Source: Allium sativum
Lineage: Eukaryota; Streptophyta; Magnoliopsida; Asparagales; Amaryllidaceae
NCBI GenBank assembly: GCA_030737875.1
Contig: CM060922.1
Coordinates: 308,503,456 to 308,567,455, forward strand
Length of the DNA stretch: 64,000 nt
Direction of reading: 5' to 3'
In this document: one piece after another, positions 36,154 to 46,876 of the stretch
Layout: every line of letters begins with the position of its first letter
Position numbering within the stretch: position 1 is the first letter of the stretch
Notes under the pieces: model-generated
What the model was told of the DNA's origin: nothing
Databases searched by the model: none
Seen by the model: only the letters and a program-made list of their open reading frames with translations
Translations under genes and position numbers: made by a program

Positions 36154-36204
36154 TGGCACCCAACATGGGGCTCGAACCCACGAACATAAGGTTAAGAGCC
36201 TTGC
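36154..36204 (+). other. Primer-binding site extended into a tRNA-Lys(CUU) complement
   Basis: Two bases after the 26-bp end, TGGCACCCAACATGGGGC resembles the 18-nt complement of the 3' end of plant tRNA-Lys. The match goes on for 33 more bases through CTCGAACCCACGA and AAGGTTAAGAGCCTTGC, i.e. the T arm, variable loop and anticodon arm (anticodon complement AAG). I count about 46 of 51 matches against the plant tRNA-Lys(CUU) sequence as I know it. Confidence 0.75.
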
Positions 36205-36274
36205 ATTGAAGTTCTAAACCTACTACTACTGTCGATTCTACAAGTCTAAGATCTAGGCCGATCGAAGAACTCTT

Positions 36275-38818
36275 TGTAACGAACCGCATTCTACGTATCG
36301 AAGGATCGTAGAATATTTATTTCTTTTTCATATGAGGTCGTATGGTCATGTAACTTTGGGGAAAGACTATTGGGGTCATTTCCAATGTTCACGATTTTTT
36401 TTCGATTTTTAAATGACCGTTTTGCCCCTAGCAAATCTTGTTTTGCCCATAACTTTTGGTTGGTAAGAATTTTTTCCCTGAAACCACTTCCATTAGATCC
36501 GGATGATGGTTTACCATTCCGTAGAATGGTCACGTTAATTAAACAGACTTACTGTTTGGGAGATATGGCTGAAATAAGGTTTAGAAGGTAAAAACAGCTT
36601 AACCATGCCTAATTAGGGTGATTAGCAGCTAGGCCCATACCCATTTCGGGATTAAGGTTATGGGGAGGCTGAAATCAGTTAGGAAATGATCTCATTTTAT
36701 TTTCTTAGCCGCCTAAAACATTTCCCTAACCCTAGCCATAGCCTACACCTTCTAAAATCATCCCAAATCAACTTCTAATCACTAATTAAGAAGATCTACA
36801 TCAAATCAAGGCAAATCAACACCAAATCAGAGTTGGAGTTGCTGTGTTGCATAGGAAAATGCCCCAAAACAGTAGAGTTTCAGATCTAAAGTTTTATTTG
36901 TGGTTAAGTGAGTGATTTGCATTGTTTTCACTAATTACGGTTAATTAGGGGTGATTAGTGTTAATTAGAGAAATTATGCATGTTAAAATTCTGGAAAAAT
37001 ATGTAAAAATTCTTATATATTATTTTAGGGCTTTGATAGAAATTTGGGTTAATTTGGATATGTTTTGTTAATTGTACGCTTAAATCGTGATTAAGGGGAT
37101 TAAGGGGAAAAACATAGATTTGGGCATGTTTGATCCAAAATAACCCATATGATTGATGTTTGGATGTTTATGGTTGATTCTATTTGTTGTTATTACTGTT
37201 TGGAATGTTAACTAATCTTATAGGAAAGTTAGAATGGTTAAAAACGTCGTCGTATGGCGAGAATGGATGAAAATTTGCTTGTTGAAAAATGTGCAGGGTA
37301 TCGGATCGGATCAGATATGGGGCTCTGATCGGATAAGAGAACTGGGCAAGGGTATTCGATTCGGATCAGAACCTGGCATCTTCGGGAGCGTGCAAATGAA
37401 GGAGGCAACAATGCAGGCCAGATCGGATCGTGTTAGAGTAGGGTTGGAGTTTAAATGGAGCACTGAAATGGAGTAGCACCGAACCGAACCGCCTCAGGAG
37501 CACCGAACCGAGCCCGAAGGGGAGCATCGAACCGAACTGCACCATAGAGCTTCACGACCGAACCGAGGCGATGACCAAGGGCCCAAACTGAACCGAGGAG
37601 GTGACCCAGTGATGATCCGAACTGAACCAGGGTGACAAGCCGAACTGAACCGAATGACCAAACCGAGTCGAACGTATGTTCCAACTTCTAAGCGACGATT
37701 CTTTTGAAGACCAACTCCAATTCGATCAAAATCCGAGATGCAAAGGAAGTCCAAGTGATAAGTTAGAACTCAGGATCTAGATGGGAACCAACGAGTTAAC
37801 TTCATGAATCGGACTTTGATGCGGGACGTGTGCAAAGGGGTTATCGATTTGACTCACTACTGAGATGGATTATTGGCTATGGATCAGTGCAGTGGGGTTG
37901 TTATGACTCCATGGGGCAAAATGATCGTAGCAAGGCTATGAGCCAATGCAGTGGAGTTGTTATGACTCCATGGGGTAGAGTGGACATAGCAAAGTATTAG
38001 TGGTTACGAATCAGTGCAGTGGAGCCGACATGACTCCATGGGGCAGAGTGATCGTAACAAAGAGTTGGGTGATCAAAGTGGTAGATATCATATGCTATAC
38101 ACACTGAGTGAGAGATGTGAGGATGATTGCTATGTTTGATGTTTGTTATCACCATGACATGCACACCCCCTCCCCATTATTTTCACACCATGTGTAAGTG
38201 TCACCTTAGAGTATTGTACGTCCCGTTGTGCTAACTCTTTGGTTGCAGGTCCAGGTTCAGGTATGGTTATGTATACCTGTTATTGTTCTGTTTTGCTGTT
38301 TAACACTCATACCAGACTTTTTTCTAACCCAGAGTTTTATGTCTCTTCTTATTACTCTGGGTGCTCTTAAACGGGCAGACTAGAGACAGGTCAGGTGATT
38401 ATGCACGAGCAGCTATATCGGAGACGAGCAGGAGGCTTCCACGTATGATATATATATATATATATATTCACCTTGTGTTGTTGTTGACACTACTTTGGGC
38501 ATTAGTAGTGTACCTCTTTCTTTTGCTTTAGAGAAAATATTTCAAAGTTGTAATAATGTTGGTGTGGATGATAAGCTGTATTTCGGATTTCCGTTGCTAT
38601 GATGGTTTAGTTTTCAGCTTATGCACTGTCTCGCCTATTTTATGTCAAAGCTATGTTATTATTGTATTTTATCTCGTGCGCTGTGAGACATTTTACAGGT
38701 TCCTTGTTAGTTCAAATTCCTTTCTTTTCCTTTCTTTGGCGACCGTCTCGGGCTAGTCAGGCATTGGCACAACGCACTTTCATTGGAAATGTCGGCTGGT
38801 GCGGGGCGGGCCGTCACA
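36275..38818 (+). repeat. Element G 5' LTR
   Basis: 2544 bp. Contains GAACCGA-rich sequence (37480-37665), three copies of a roughly 64-bp unit with AGTGCAGTGGAG and ATGACTCCATGGGG (37873-38060) and a TA run (38447-38467). Open frames inside are not genes. Confidence 0.92.
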
Positions 38819-38820
38819 CT

Positions 38821-38837
38821 TGGTAACAAAGTTCTAG
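38821..38837 (+). other. Primer-binding site of element G
   Basis: TGGTAACAAAGTTCTAG two bases after the LTR, a decayed relative of the initiator tRNA-Met complement TGGTATCAGAGC. Confidence 0.6.
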
Positions 38838-39018
38838 CTTGCGTTGTTAACCTAGGGAAAGACACCAGGGAGAGATAGTATGTATATGAGAGGACGTATT
38901 TGTGATATTTTGGTTTTCAAAAGAAATATATATACTATTAGTATATCTAAGGATGGAGTCACACTGCACTAGCACCACTGAAGAGATGGTTAATCGTTTT
39001 CTCCTTACAGAATGAACG

Positions 39019-39984
39019 ATGAGCCGATATACGAGGAATACTGGTTCATGAGACAATAGTAGGAATGCTCCTGATATGAGGACGATGTTTACTGACTTCA
39101 TAAGAGAGATGCTTAGGGATGTTCAGAGGGCAGCTCCTAATGCTGAAAAGGGTGGTGATGCGGCGGTGCAGGCGCCTAAGGCTGATTTTGCCAAGCTCTG
39201 TAAGGACTACACTAGTCTTGGTGGGAAGCCATTCCACGGAATGGAATCGGCTACAGAAGTTCAGGATTGGCTTGATAGTTGTGAGCGCATCTTCGAGGAA
39301 TTAGGGATCGATGATGCAACGAAGAGGAAGCTAGCATCCCGTCAGTTGCAAGGATGGGCTATGAATTGGTGGAACGCTATTAAGCCAGCCACTCCTGAGG
39401 ATCAAGTTACATGGAGTCAATTTAAAGCTTGCTTTAGTGACAAGTTTATCCCAGCTGCCTAGAAGTCAGAGTTGTTTAGGAAGTTCTTGGACCTTAAACA
39501 GAATGGTAGGGCAGTCTCGGAATATATTGCTGAGTTTGATACTTTATCGAAATATGGATTATCTCTTATCGACACTCCCGAAAAGAAGAATGAGAAGTTT
39601 ATAACAGGCTTAGATCAGTACTTGGGGGAAAGGCTTATAACCCGTAATGATGAGACTTTTGAATCAATTGTTGGGAAAGCATTGAGATCAGAGAGCCTTT
39701 ATCCTAAGCCCAAGACTGAAGTCGTTGTTGCATCTACAGAGGGGACAAAGTCGCGAGCAAGCGGTGGAGGCAAGAATAATTCTCAGAATAAAACGAAGCA
39801 GAGTCTGAACCAAGCTAAGGATAGTCAGAAGAAGAATAAGAAAGATGTCGAGTGCTTTAGCTGTGGCAAGAAGGGCCATTATGCTAAAGAATGTCAAGCA
39901 AAGCCAACGGGCAAGAAGTGCTTCAACTTTGGCCAAGTGGGACATCACAAGGATAAATGTCCGCAACCCTCCAAAGAGAAGTAG
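39019..39984 (+). pseudogene. Element G gag
   Basis: A single frame of 321 codons from ATG 39019 (MSRYTRNTGS) with two in-frame stops, TGA at 39049 and TAG at 39460. The capsid has DFAKLCKDYTSLGGKPFHGM, ATKRKLASRQLQGWAMNWWN and VTWSQFKACFSDKFIPAA. A Lys/Ser-rich linker precedes a zinc knuckle CFSCGKKGHYAKEC (CCHC intact) and a second, damaged one, CFNFGQVGHHKDKC. It ends with TAG at 39982, with protease continuing in the same frame. Confidence 0.93.
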
Positions 39985-40330
39985 ATTGTGAGAGTATATG
40001 CTATTAATGTTGTTCCTTCTTTTTCGAATGCCCCAACTGCGGCGGAGAAAGGAAAGAATGTCGTCATTCAATGTATGCTTTCTGTTTATGATGTTCCTGT
40101 TCGAGTATTGTTTAATATCAGGGCTTCTCGTTCCTTCATATCTAGTGACCTGATAGATATGTTGGGATTGGAACCCAAGATAGTCAATAAACCTTTTAGT
40201 TGTGACGAACCCGATTGGAGGTTCGACTAGCCTTAGCATGATTTGTCGAAATTTGGTCTTATCGAGTCATGGATGTATGTTTGCTTGTGATTGCTTTGTT
40301 TTGGGCTTTACTAGGTTTGGCATTATTCTG
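39985..40330 (+). pseudogene. Element G protease
   Basis: VPVRVLFNIRASRSFISSDL corresponds to the retropepsin site, in which D-T-G-A has become N-I-R-A, so it is inactive. It continues LIDMLGLEPKIVNKPF, then a frameshift at about 40205 leads to SLSMICRNLVLSSHGCMFAC in another frame. Confidence 0.85.
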
Positions 40331-41428
40331 TGAGTCGATTGGCTCCAAAGATATGGGTGATGGTAGACTGTGAGGGATTTTCGGTGACTATTAGGGCGGA
40401 TAAAGGGCGGAGGGTAGTGTTTGGTGACCTACCTAATGACGAGGTGATTGCTAGTTTTCTAAATTCCCTCGACATCCCATAGGACGAGTTACCAGGGGTT
40501 CCCGTTGCTGGCCAGTATTCAGATATCTTCGAGGAAGTGAGCGGATTTCCACCACACCGAGAGATTGAGTTCCGTATTGATTTAATGAAAGATGCCAGAC
40601 CTATAGTGATGCCACTTCGTCGTATGGCACCAAGGGAGCAGCGAGAGCTCGGGGTGAAAGTGAGCGATCTTCTGAATAAGGGATTTATCATAAGAAGTGT
40701 CTCCGAGTGGGGAGTACTAGTTGTATTTGCTACAAAGGCAGATGGTTCCCTTCGATTGTGTGTAGACTATCGCGAGTTGAATAAAGTGACTAGGAAGAAT
40801 AAGTATCCTCTTCCGCGGATAGATGATTTGTTTGATCAACTGGAGGGAGCAAAAGTGTTCTCCCAATTGGACCTCACGACAGGATTTCATCGGCTCCGAG
40901 TAGCAGCCGATAGTATTCCTAAAACGGCCTTTTAGACGCCTTCTGGATTCTATGAGTGGTTGGTCATGCCATTCGAGTTGACCAATGCACCAACATATTT
41001 TGTGGATCTTATGAATAGAGTATTCCGAGATCAATTGAATAAGTTTGTTTTTGTGTTCGTGGACGATATACTTGTTTATTCGAGGACAGAGGAAGAACAC
41101 AAGGAACATTTGAGAGTAGTGATGGAGGTGTTGAGAAAAACACTAATTGAAAGCAAAGTTTTCTAAGTGTCACTTCTGGAGGGGAAGCGAGATTCTTGGG
41201 CCATGTTGTTTCAGAGGATGGTATTGATGTGGATCCTGCGAAGGTGGCTACAGTACAAGATTGGTCTATGCCCAAGAATGCAACAGACGTAAGAAGTTTC
41301 TTGGGATTAGCTAGATATTATCGTAAGTTTATCCAAGACTTCTCCAAGATAGCGGCACCGTTAACTCAGTTGACCAAGAAGAATCAAGCTTTCGTCTGGG
41401 ACGAAAAGTGCGAGAATGCATTTGGATG
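40331..41428 (+). pseudogene. Element G reverse transcriptase
   Basis: Frame 40537-40935: [60 protein letters not shown]. After a stop at 40933 come [20 protein letters not shown] and [20 protein letters not shown] with the catalytic VDD intact. A shift at 41160 is followed by [20 protein letters not shown] and [20 protein letters not shown], ending in WDEKCENAF where the deletion begins. Confidence 0.92.
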
Positions 41429-42421
41429 ATTGTGGACCGATTGACCAAGAGTGCAAGGTTTATACCCATCAAGTCAAATAGAACGGAAGCTAAGTTAGCA
41501 GAACTGTATATGGAGTGGGTTGTGAGATTTCATGGAGTACCCAAAGGCATTGTATGTGACCGGGATCCGTTGTTCACTAATGGATTTCGGAAGAGCTTAC
41601 AAGAGGCTTTAGGATCAAAATTGCATCTCGGTACCGCGTATCATCCTCAAACCGACGGTCAGACAGAGAGACTGAATCGTATATTAGAAGATCTCTTGAG
41701 AGCTTGTATATTGGATTTTGGTGGATCATAGGATGACCATTTGCATCTGGTTGAGTTTGCATATAACAATAGTTACCAGTCCAGTATTGGTATGGCTCCA
41801 TTTGAAACTTTATACGGAAGATCATGCAACTCACCATCGTGTTGGTTGGAAACCGGTGAGAAATTCGTGCTTGGGCCAGATGTAGTAAGAGAAACTTCAG
41901 ACAAGATCAAGGTTATCCAACAGCGAATGAAGGCTGCTCAAGATAGGCAGAAGAGCTATACTAATAAAAGGAGAAGAGATCTAAAATTCTCCATTGGTGA
42001 CTTGGTGTTTGTCAAGATTTCTCCGTTAAAGAGCGTGATTCGATTTGGCAGGAGAGGCAAGTTAGCACCAAAATTTGTTGGTCCATTCCTAGTTCTCAAG
42101 CAAGTTAGGAATTTGGCATGTAAAGTTGAGTTGCCAGACAAGATGGCGGGAGTTCATAACGTATTTCATGTTTCCCAGTTAAGAAAGTTTGTGCACGACC
42201 TAGATATGACTATTTCACTGGACCAATGGGATGACATCGATGTAGAACCCGAGGCGGTTGGGAACCGCAAGCCGATCCGTATTGTCGAGAGCGATACGAA
42301 GCAACTTCGAAGGAAGGCAGTGAAATTGGTCATGGTTCAGTGCAGCGAGAACTAGAATGACTGTACTTAGGAAACAGAGGAGAGCATAAGGGAGTCGTAT
42401 CCAGAACCCTTTGCTTGGTAA
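41429..42421 (+). pseudogene. Element G integrase and chromodomain (RNase H deleted)
   Basis: Follows RT directly at 41420-41430: the frame [20 protein letters not shown] replaces RNase H and the integrase zinc domain. Core motifs are IVCDRDPLFTNGF and YHPQTDGQTERLNRILEDLL. An in-frame stop at about 41730 precedes SIGMAPFETLYGRSCNSPSC. Then VGPFLVLKQVRNLACKVELP, VFHVSQLRKFVHDLD and a chromodomain-like end with stops at 42353 and 42367, finishing at 42421 (ESYPEPFAW). The first catalytic Asp lies in the deleted part. Confidence 0.9.
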
Positions 42422-42591
42422 GATTTTAATAATGATAGTTTCTTCCCTTGTTAGTAAACCGCATGCTAGGGTAGGCTTGTTGTGCTTGTTGTGTATGTTT
42501 GATTGTTTGTGAATGACTGATAGGCATGCGGAACACCTTTATATATTTTGGTTAAAGAATTTCGGGGGCGAAATTTCTTAAGGGGGGAGAG

Positions 42592-45147
42592 TGTAACGAC
42601 CCACATTCTATATATCGAAGGATCATAGAATATTTATTTCTTTTTCATATGAGGTCGTATGGTCGTGTAACTTTGGAGAACGACTATTGGGGTCATTTCC
42701 AATGTTCACGATTTTTTGACGATTTTTAAATGATCGTTTTGCCCATAGCAAATTTTGTTTTGCCAGTAACTTTTGATTGGTAAGAAGTTTTGACCTAAAA
42801 CCACTTCCATTAGATCCGGATGATGGTTTACCTTTCCGTAGAGTGGTCACATTAATCAAACGGACTTACCATTTGGGGGATATGGCTGAAATATGGTTTA
42901 GAAGGTGAAAAACAGCTTAGCCGGGCCTAATTAGTGTGATTAGCAGCAAGGCCCATAACCCATTTCGAGATTAGGGTTATGGGGAGGCTAAAATCAGTTA
43001 GGAAACGATCTCATTTTATTTTCTCAGCCGCCTAAAACATTTCCCTAACCCTAGTCATGGCCTCCACCTTCTAAAATCATCCCAAATCACCTTCTAATCA
43101 CTAATTAAGAAGATCTACATCAAATCAAGGCAAACCAACACCAAATCAGAGTTGGAGCTACTGTGTTGCATATGATAACGCCCCAAAACAGTAGGGTTTC
43201 TGATCTAAAATTTTATTTGTGGCTAAGGTGAGTGATTTGCATTGTTTTCACTAATTACGGTTAATTAGGGGTGATTAGTGTTAATTTGCGAAATTATGCG
43301 TGTTAAATTCTAGAAAAATATGTAAAAATTATAAAATATTATTTTAGGGCTCCGATAGAAATTTGGGTTAATTTGGATATGTTTTGCTAATTGTATGCTT
43401 AAATCATGATTAAGGGGATTAAGGAGGAAAACATAGATTTGGGCATGTTTGATCCAAAATAACTCATATGATTGGTGTTTGGATGTTTATGGTTGATTCT
43501 ATTTGTTGTTATTACTGTTTGGAATGTTAAGTAATCTTGTAGGAAAGTTAGAATGGTTGAAAACACCGTCGTATGGCGAGAATGGATGAAAATTTGCTCG
43601 TTGGAAAATGTGTAGGGTTTCGAATCGGATCACATATGGGGCTCGAATTGGATAAGAGAACTAGGCAAGGGTATTCGATTCGGATCTAACCTGGCATCTT
43701 TAGGAACGTGCAAATGAAGGAGGCAACAAGAAGGCCAGATCGGATCGCGTTGGAGTAGGGTTAGAGTTTGAATGGAGCACTGAACTGGAGTAGCACCGAA
43801 CCGAACCGCCTTAGGAGCACCGAACCGAGCCAGAAGGGGAGCACCGAACCGAACTGCACCATGGAGCTTCATGACCGAGCCGAGGCGATGACCAAGGGCC
43901 CGAATCAAACCGAGGAGGTGACCCAATGATGATCCGAACTGAACCAGGGTGACAAGCCAAACCGAACCGGATGACCAAACTGAGTCGAACGTTTGTTCCT
44001 ACTTCTAAGCGATGACTCTTCTGAAGATCAACTCCAATTCGATCAAAACCCGAGATGCAAAGGAAGTCCAAGTGATAAGTTAGAACTCAGGATCTAGACG
44101 GGAACCAATGAGTTAACTTCATGAATCAGACTTTGCTGCGGGACGCGTGCAAAGGGGTTATCGATGTCTATAGCTTTGACTCACTACTGAGACGGATTAG
44201 TGGCTATGGATCAGTGCAGTGGGATTATTATGACTCCATGGAGCAAAGTGATCGTAGCAGGGCTATGACCCAGTGCAGTTGGAGTTTTTATGACTCCATG
44301 GGCCAGAGTGGACATAACAAAGTATTAGTGGTTACGGATCAGTGCAGTGGAGCCTTCATGACTCGATGGGGGCAGAGTGATCGTAACAAATAGATGGGTG
44401 ATCAAAGTGGTAGATATCGTATGCTTTACGCACTGAGTGAGAGATGTGAGGATGATTGCTATGTTTGATGTTTGTTATCACCATGACATGCACACCCCCT
44501 CCCCATTATTTTCACACCATGTGTTAGTGTCACCTTAGAGTATTGTACATCCTGTTGTGCTAACTCTTTGGTTGCAGGTCCAGGTTCAGGTATGGTTATG
44601 TATATCTGTTATTGTTCTGTTTTGCTGCATATCGCTCATACTAGACTTTTGTCTGAACCAGAGTTTTATGTCTCTTCTTATTACTCTGGGTGCTCTTAAA
44701 CGGGCAGACTAAAGACAGGTCAGGTGATTATGCATGAGTAGCTGTACCGGAGACGAGCAGGAGGCTTCCACGTATGATATGTGTATATATACATATTCTC
44801 CCTGTGTTGTTGCTGGTCAATACTTTGGGCATTAGTAGTGTACCTCTTTCTTTTGCTTTAGAGACAGTATTTCAAAGCTTTAATAATGTTGGTGTGGATG
44901 ATAAGCTATATTTTGGATTTTCGTTGTTACGATGGTTTAGTTTTCAGCTTATGTACCGTTTCGCCTGTTTTATGTCAAAGCTATGTTATTATTATATTTT
45001 ATTCCATGCGCCATGGACATTCTACAGGTTCCTTGTTAGTTAAAATTCCTTTCTTTTCCTTTCTTTGGCGATTGTCTTGGGCTAGTCGGGCATCGGCACA
45101 GCGCGCTTTCATAGGAAATGTCGGCTGGTGCGGGGCGGGCCATCACA
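42592..45147 (+). repeat. Element G 3' LTR
   Basis: 2556 bp, collinear with the 5' LTR, with the same 64-bp repeats (44207-44390). Preceded by the polypurine tract AAGGGGGGAGAG (42580-42591). Confidence 0.92.
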
Positions 45148-45181
45148 ACTCTCTTCCAAATTCAAGTCCTTGTCTGAGATA

Positions 45182-46876
45182 ATGCCTAAATCTAAAAAAA
45201 CCGCAAGCAAAACCATTGAAGAAAATGACAATGTTCTAACAACGAAGCTACTCCATTTACTAACCTCTTTGAAGTTGGGGAAAACTCAATAAGTGGAGTC
45301 GGGGTAACCAAAGCTGAATTAGATGCCGTCGTCGCTAACTTGAGTCAACGGATGGAAGCCTCCAACAAAACTCTGATGAATGCTAATAAAACATTAATGG
45401 AGGCTAATCAAGCTTTAATGGATAAAATGAGTGCTCTCCTAAATGCTCAAATAAATCTCGCTCCTCCTCCGAAAATCCATATCAACCTTGAAGAGAATGC
45501 AAATTGATCATCCTCTGATCATCATCATAATGACAACTTGAAAGGACTTGTTGACAAAGACAATGCTGATCTCGAAGACTCAAAGCTGAAAGCTAAGAAT
45601 AATTCCTATCAAAATAACCGATGAGTTGCAAGACCCATTACGGGGGCACCTTACCATAGTGGAGGTAAAAGACCTAGATCCTCTAATCACGATCGCTCGA
45701 CACGACGAGCATCCCAAAAATAGATCAAAGTCTACTCTCCGGAACGACACAACTCGAAGGAATATATCGTGGATATGTTAAAGCAAATCATGGAAGATAA
45801 CATGGCCCGCAAGGATAGTGAAAGGAATGGGACTTCTCCCTCAGCAAAAATCCATTGACTAAAACAATCCGCACAGCAGAATTCTCCAAAAAGTTCACTC
45901 ATCCCACTCTTCCTCCATATAATAGGACTTATGATCCAAATCACTTCCTATATAGGTATGAATGGCATATGAATGCAGCCAAAGCAACGGACGAGATCAA
46001 GTTCCTGTGCTTCCCTCTCTATCTAAAAGGTGTACCATCATTATGGATCACAAGGATCCCGCCCAAATCAGTCGATCGATTTGACGATTTGACTCTGAAA
46101 TTCAAAGAGCAATTCAGGCTGCAAGCTACGAAGACTAAGGACATTATTTCACTTACATCAATGAAGCAGAATTTGGGAGAATCTATGAAAGCTTTCCTCA
46201 AAAGATTCAATGTTGCTACATCCGAAGTAGGGAATCCCGAGCCCTACATGATCTTAATGTCTCTAATCGGTGTCATAGATGAGAAGAACGAATTTGGTAG
46301 ATGGATTAAAATGAAAGAACCAAGCACGCATGAGAAATTCTATAAAAAGGCCGAGGAGTACATGAGAGTGGACAATAATCCTGTACCTCTTCAGATTGTT
46401 GATGTAGCCTGCTTCTTGAAGCTCACAAAAATGCTGCTACCCAATATAATCAGAGGAATAATTAGGAGCAGAAGCGAGCCAATGACGGGAAAGACAACAA
46501 GGCTAACAAGAAGTTTCTCTTTCACAACCTATCAGAGCTCACTCCTCTGAATGACACCACAGAGAACATTTTCTCTGCCATGAAAGATACAAAACAGTAT
46601 CCAGAACCACTGATGCTAAAGATTTCAAAGAAGGATACGAACTCTGGAAAGTTCTGCCAATTTCACAATCAGCCCAGTCATGATACAAATGAATGTAGGC
46701 ATCTCAAAAGTTTGATTGAGGAGTTGATTCAGAAAAATAGACCATAATAGTATGTGAAAAATCCACAATCCTCAAACATTGCTCCAACCCCCCAGGAGCA
46801 AAGGGAATCAAGCAACCAGTTCATTCCAAGCAATGAAGCTCCTATTCAAACCAAACCAAGGCCAATCATCTACTGA
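45182..46876 (+). pseudogene. Element F gag (Tat-like)
   Basis: ATG at 45182 (MPKSKKTASKTIEENDN); a frameshift near 45230-45290 leads to GVGVTKAELDAVVANLSQRM and repeats of N-K-T-L-M. The frame 45855-46550 is the capsid: AEFSKKFTHPTLPPYNRTYD, FLCFPLYLKGVPSLWITRIP, DIISLTSMKQNLGESMKAFL. After a shift at about 46510 a knuckle-like KFCQFHNQPSHDTNECRHLK occurs at 46650-46710. It ends near 46876. Compared with D's gag it keeps the region deleted there. Confidence 0.88.

Larger units (their letters stand above)
36275..45147 (+). mobile_element. Element G: Tekay-like gypsy retrotransposon with internal pol deletion
   Basis: LTRs 36275-38818 and 42592-45147 begin TGTAACGA and end CGTCACA or CATCACA. 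The flank ACTCT (36269-36273, with one extra T before the LTR) is repeated at 45148-45152, splitting F's leader just before its gag. LTRs differ at roughly 8% of sampled positions by eye. Interior: primer site, gag, protease, RT, then integrase with RNase H deleted. Confidence 0.92.

Noticed and set aside
36154..36204. tRNA-Lys gene or SINE insertion at this place
   Set aside because: It lies exactly at the primer-binding position, in complement orientation, two bases after the LTR tip; a primer-derived origin is simpler.
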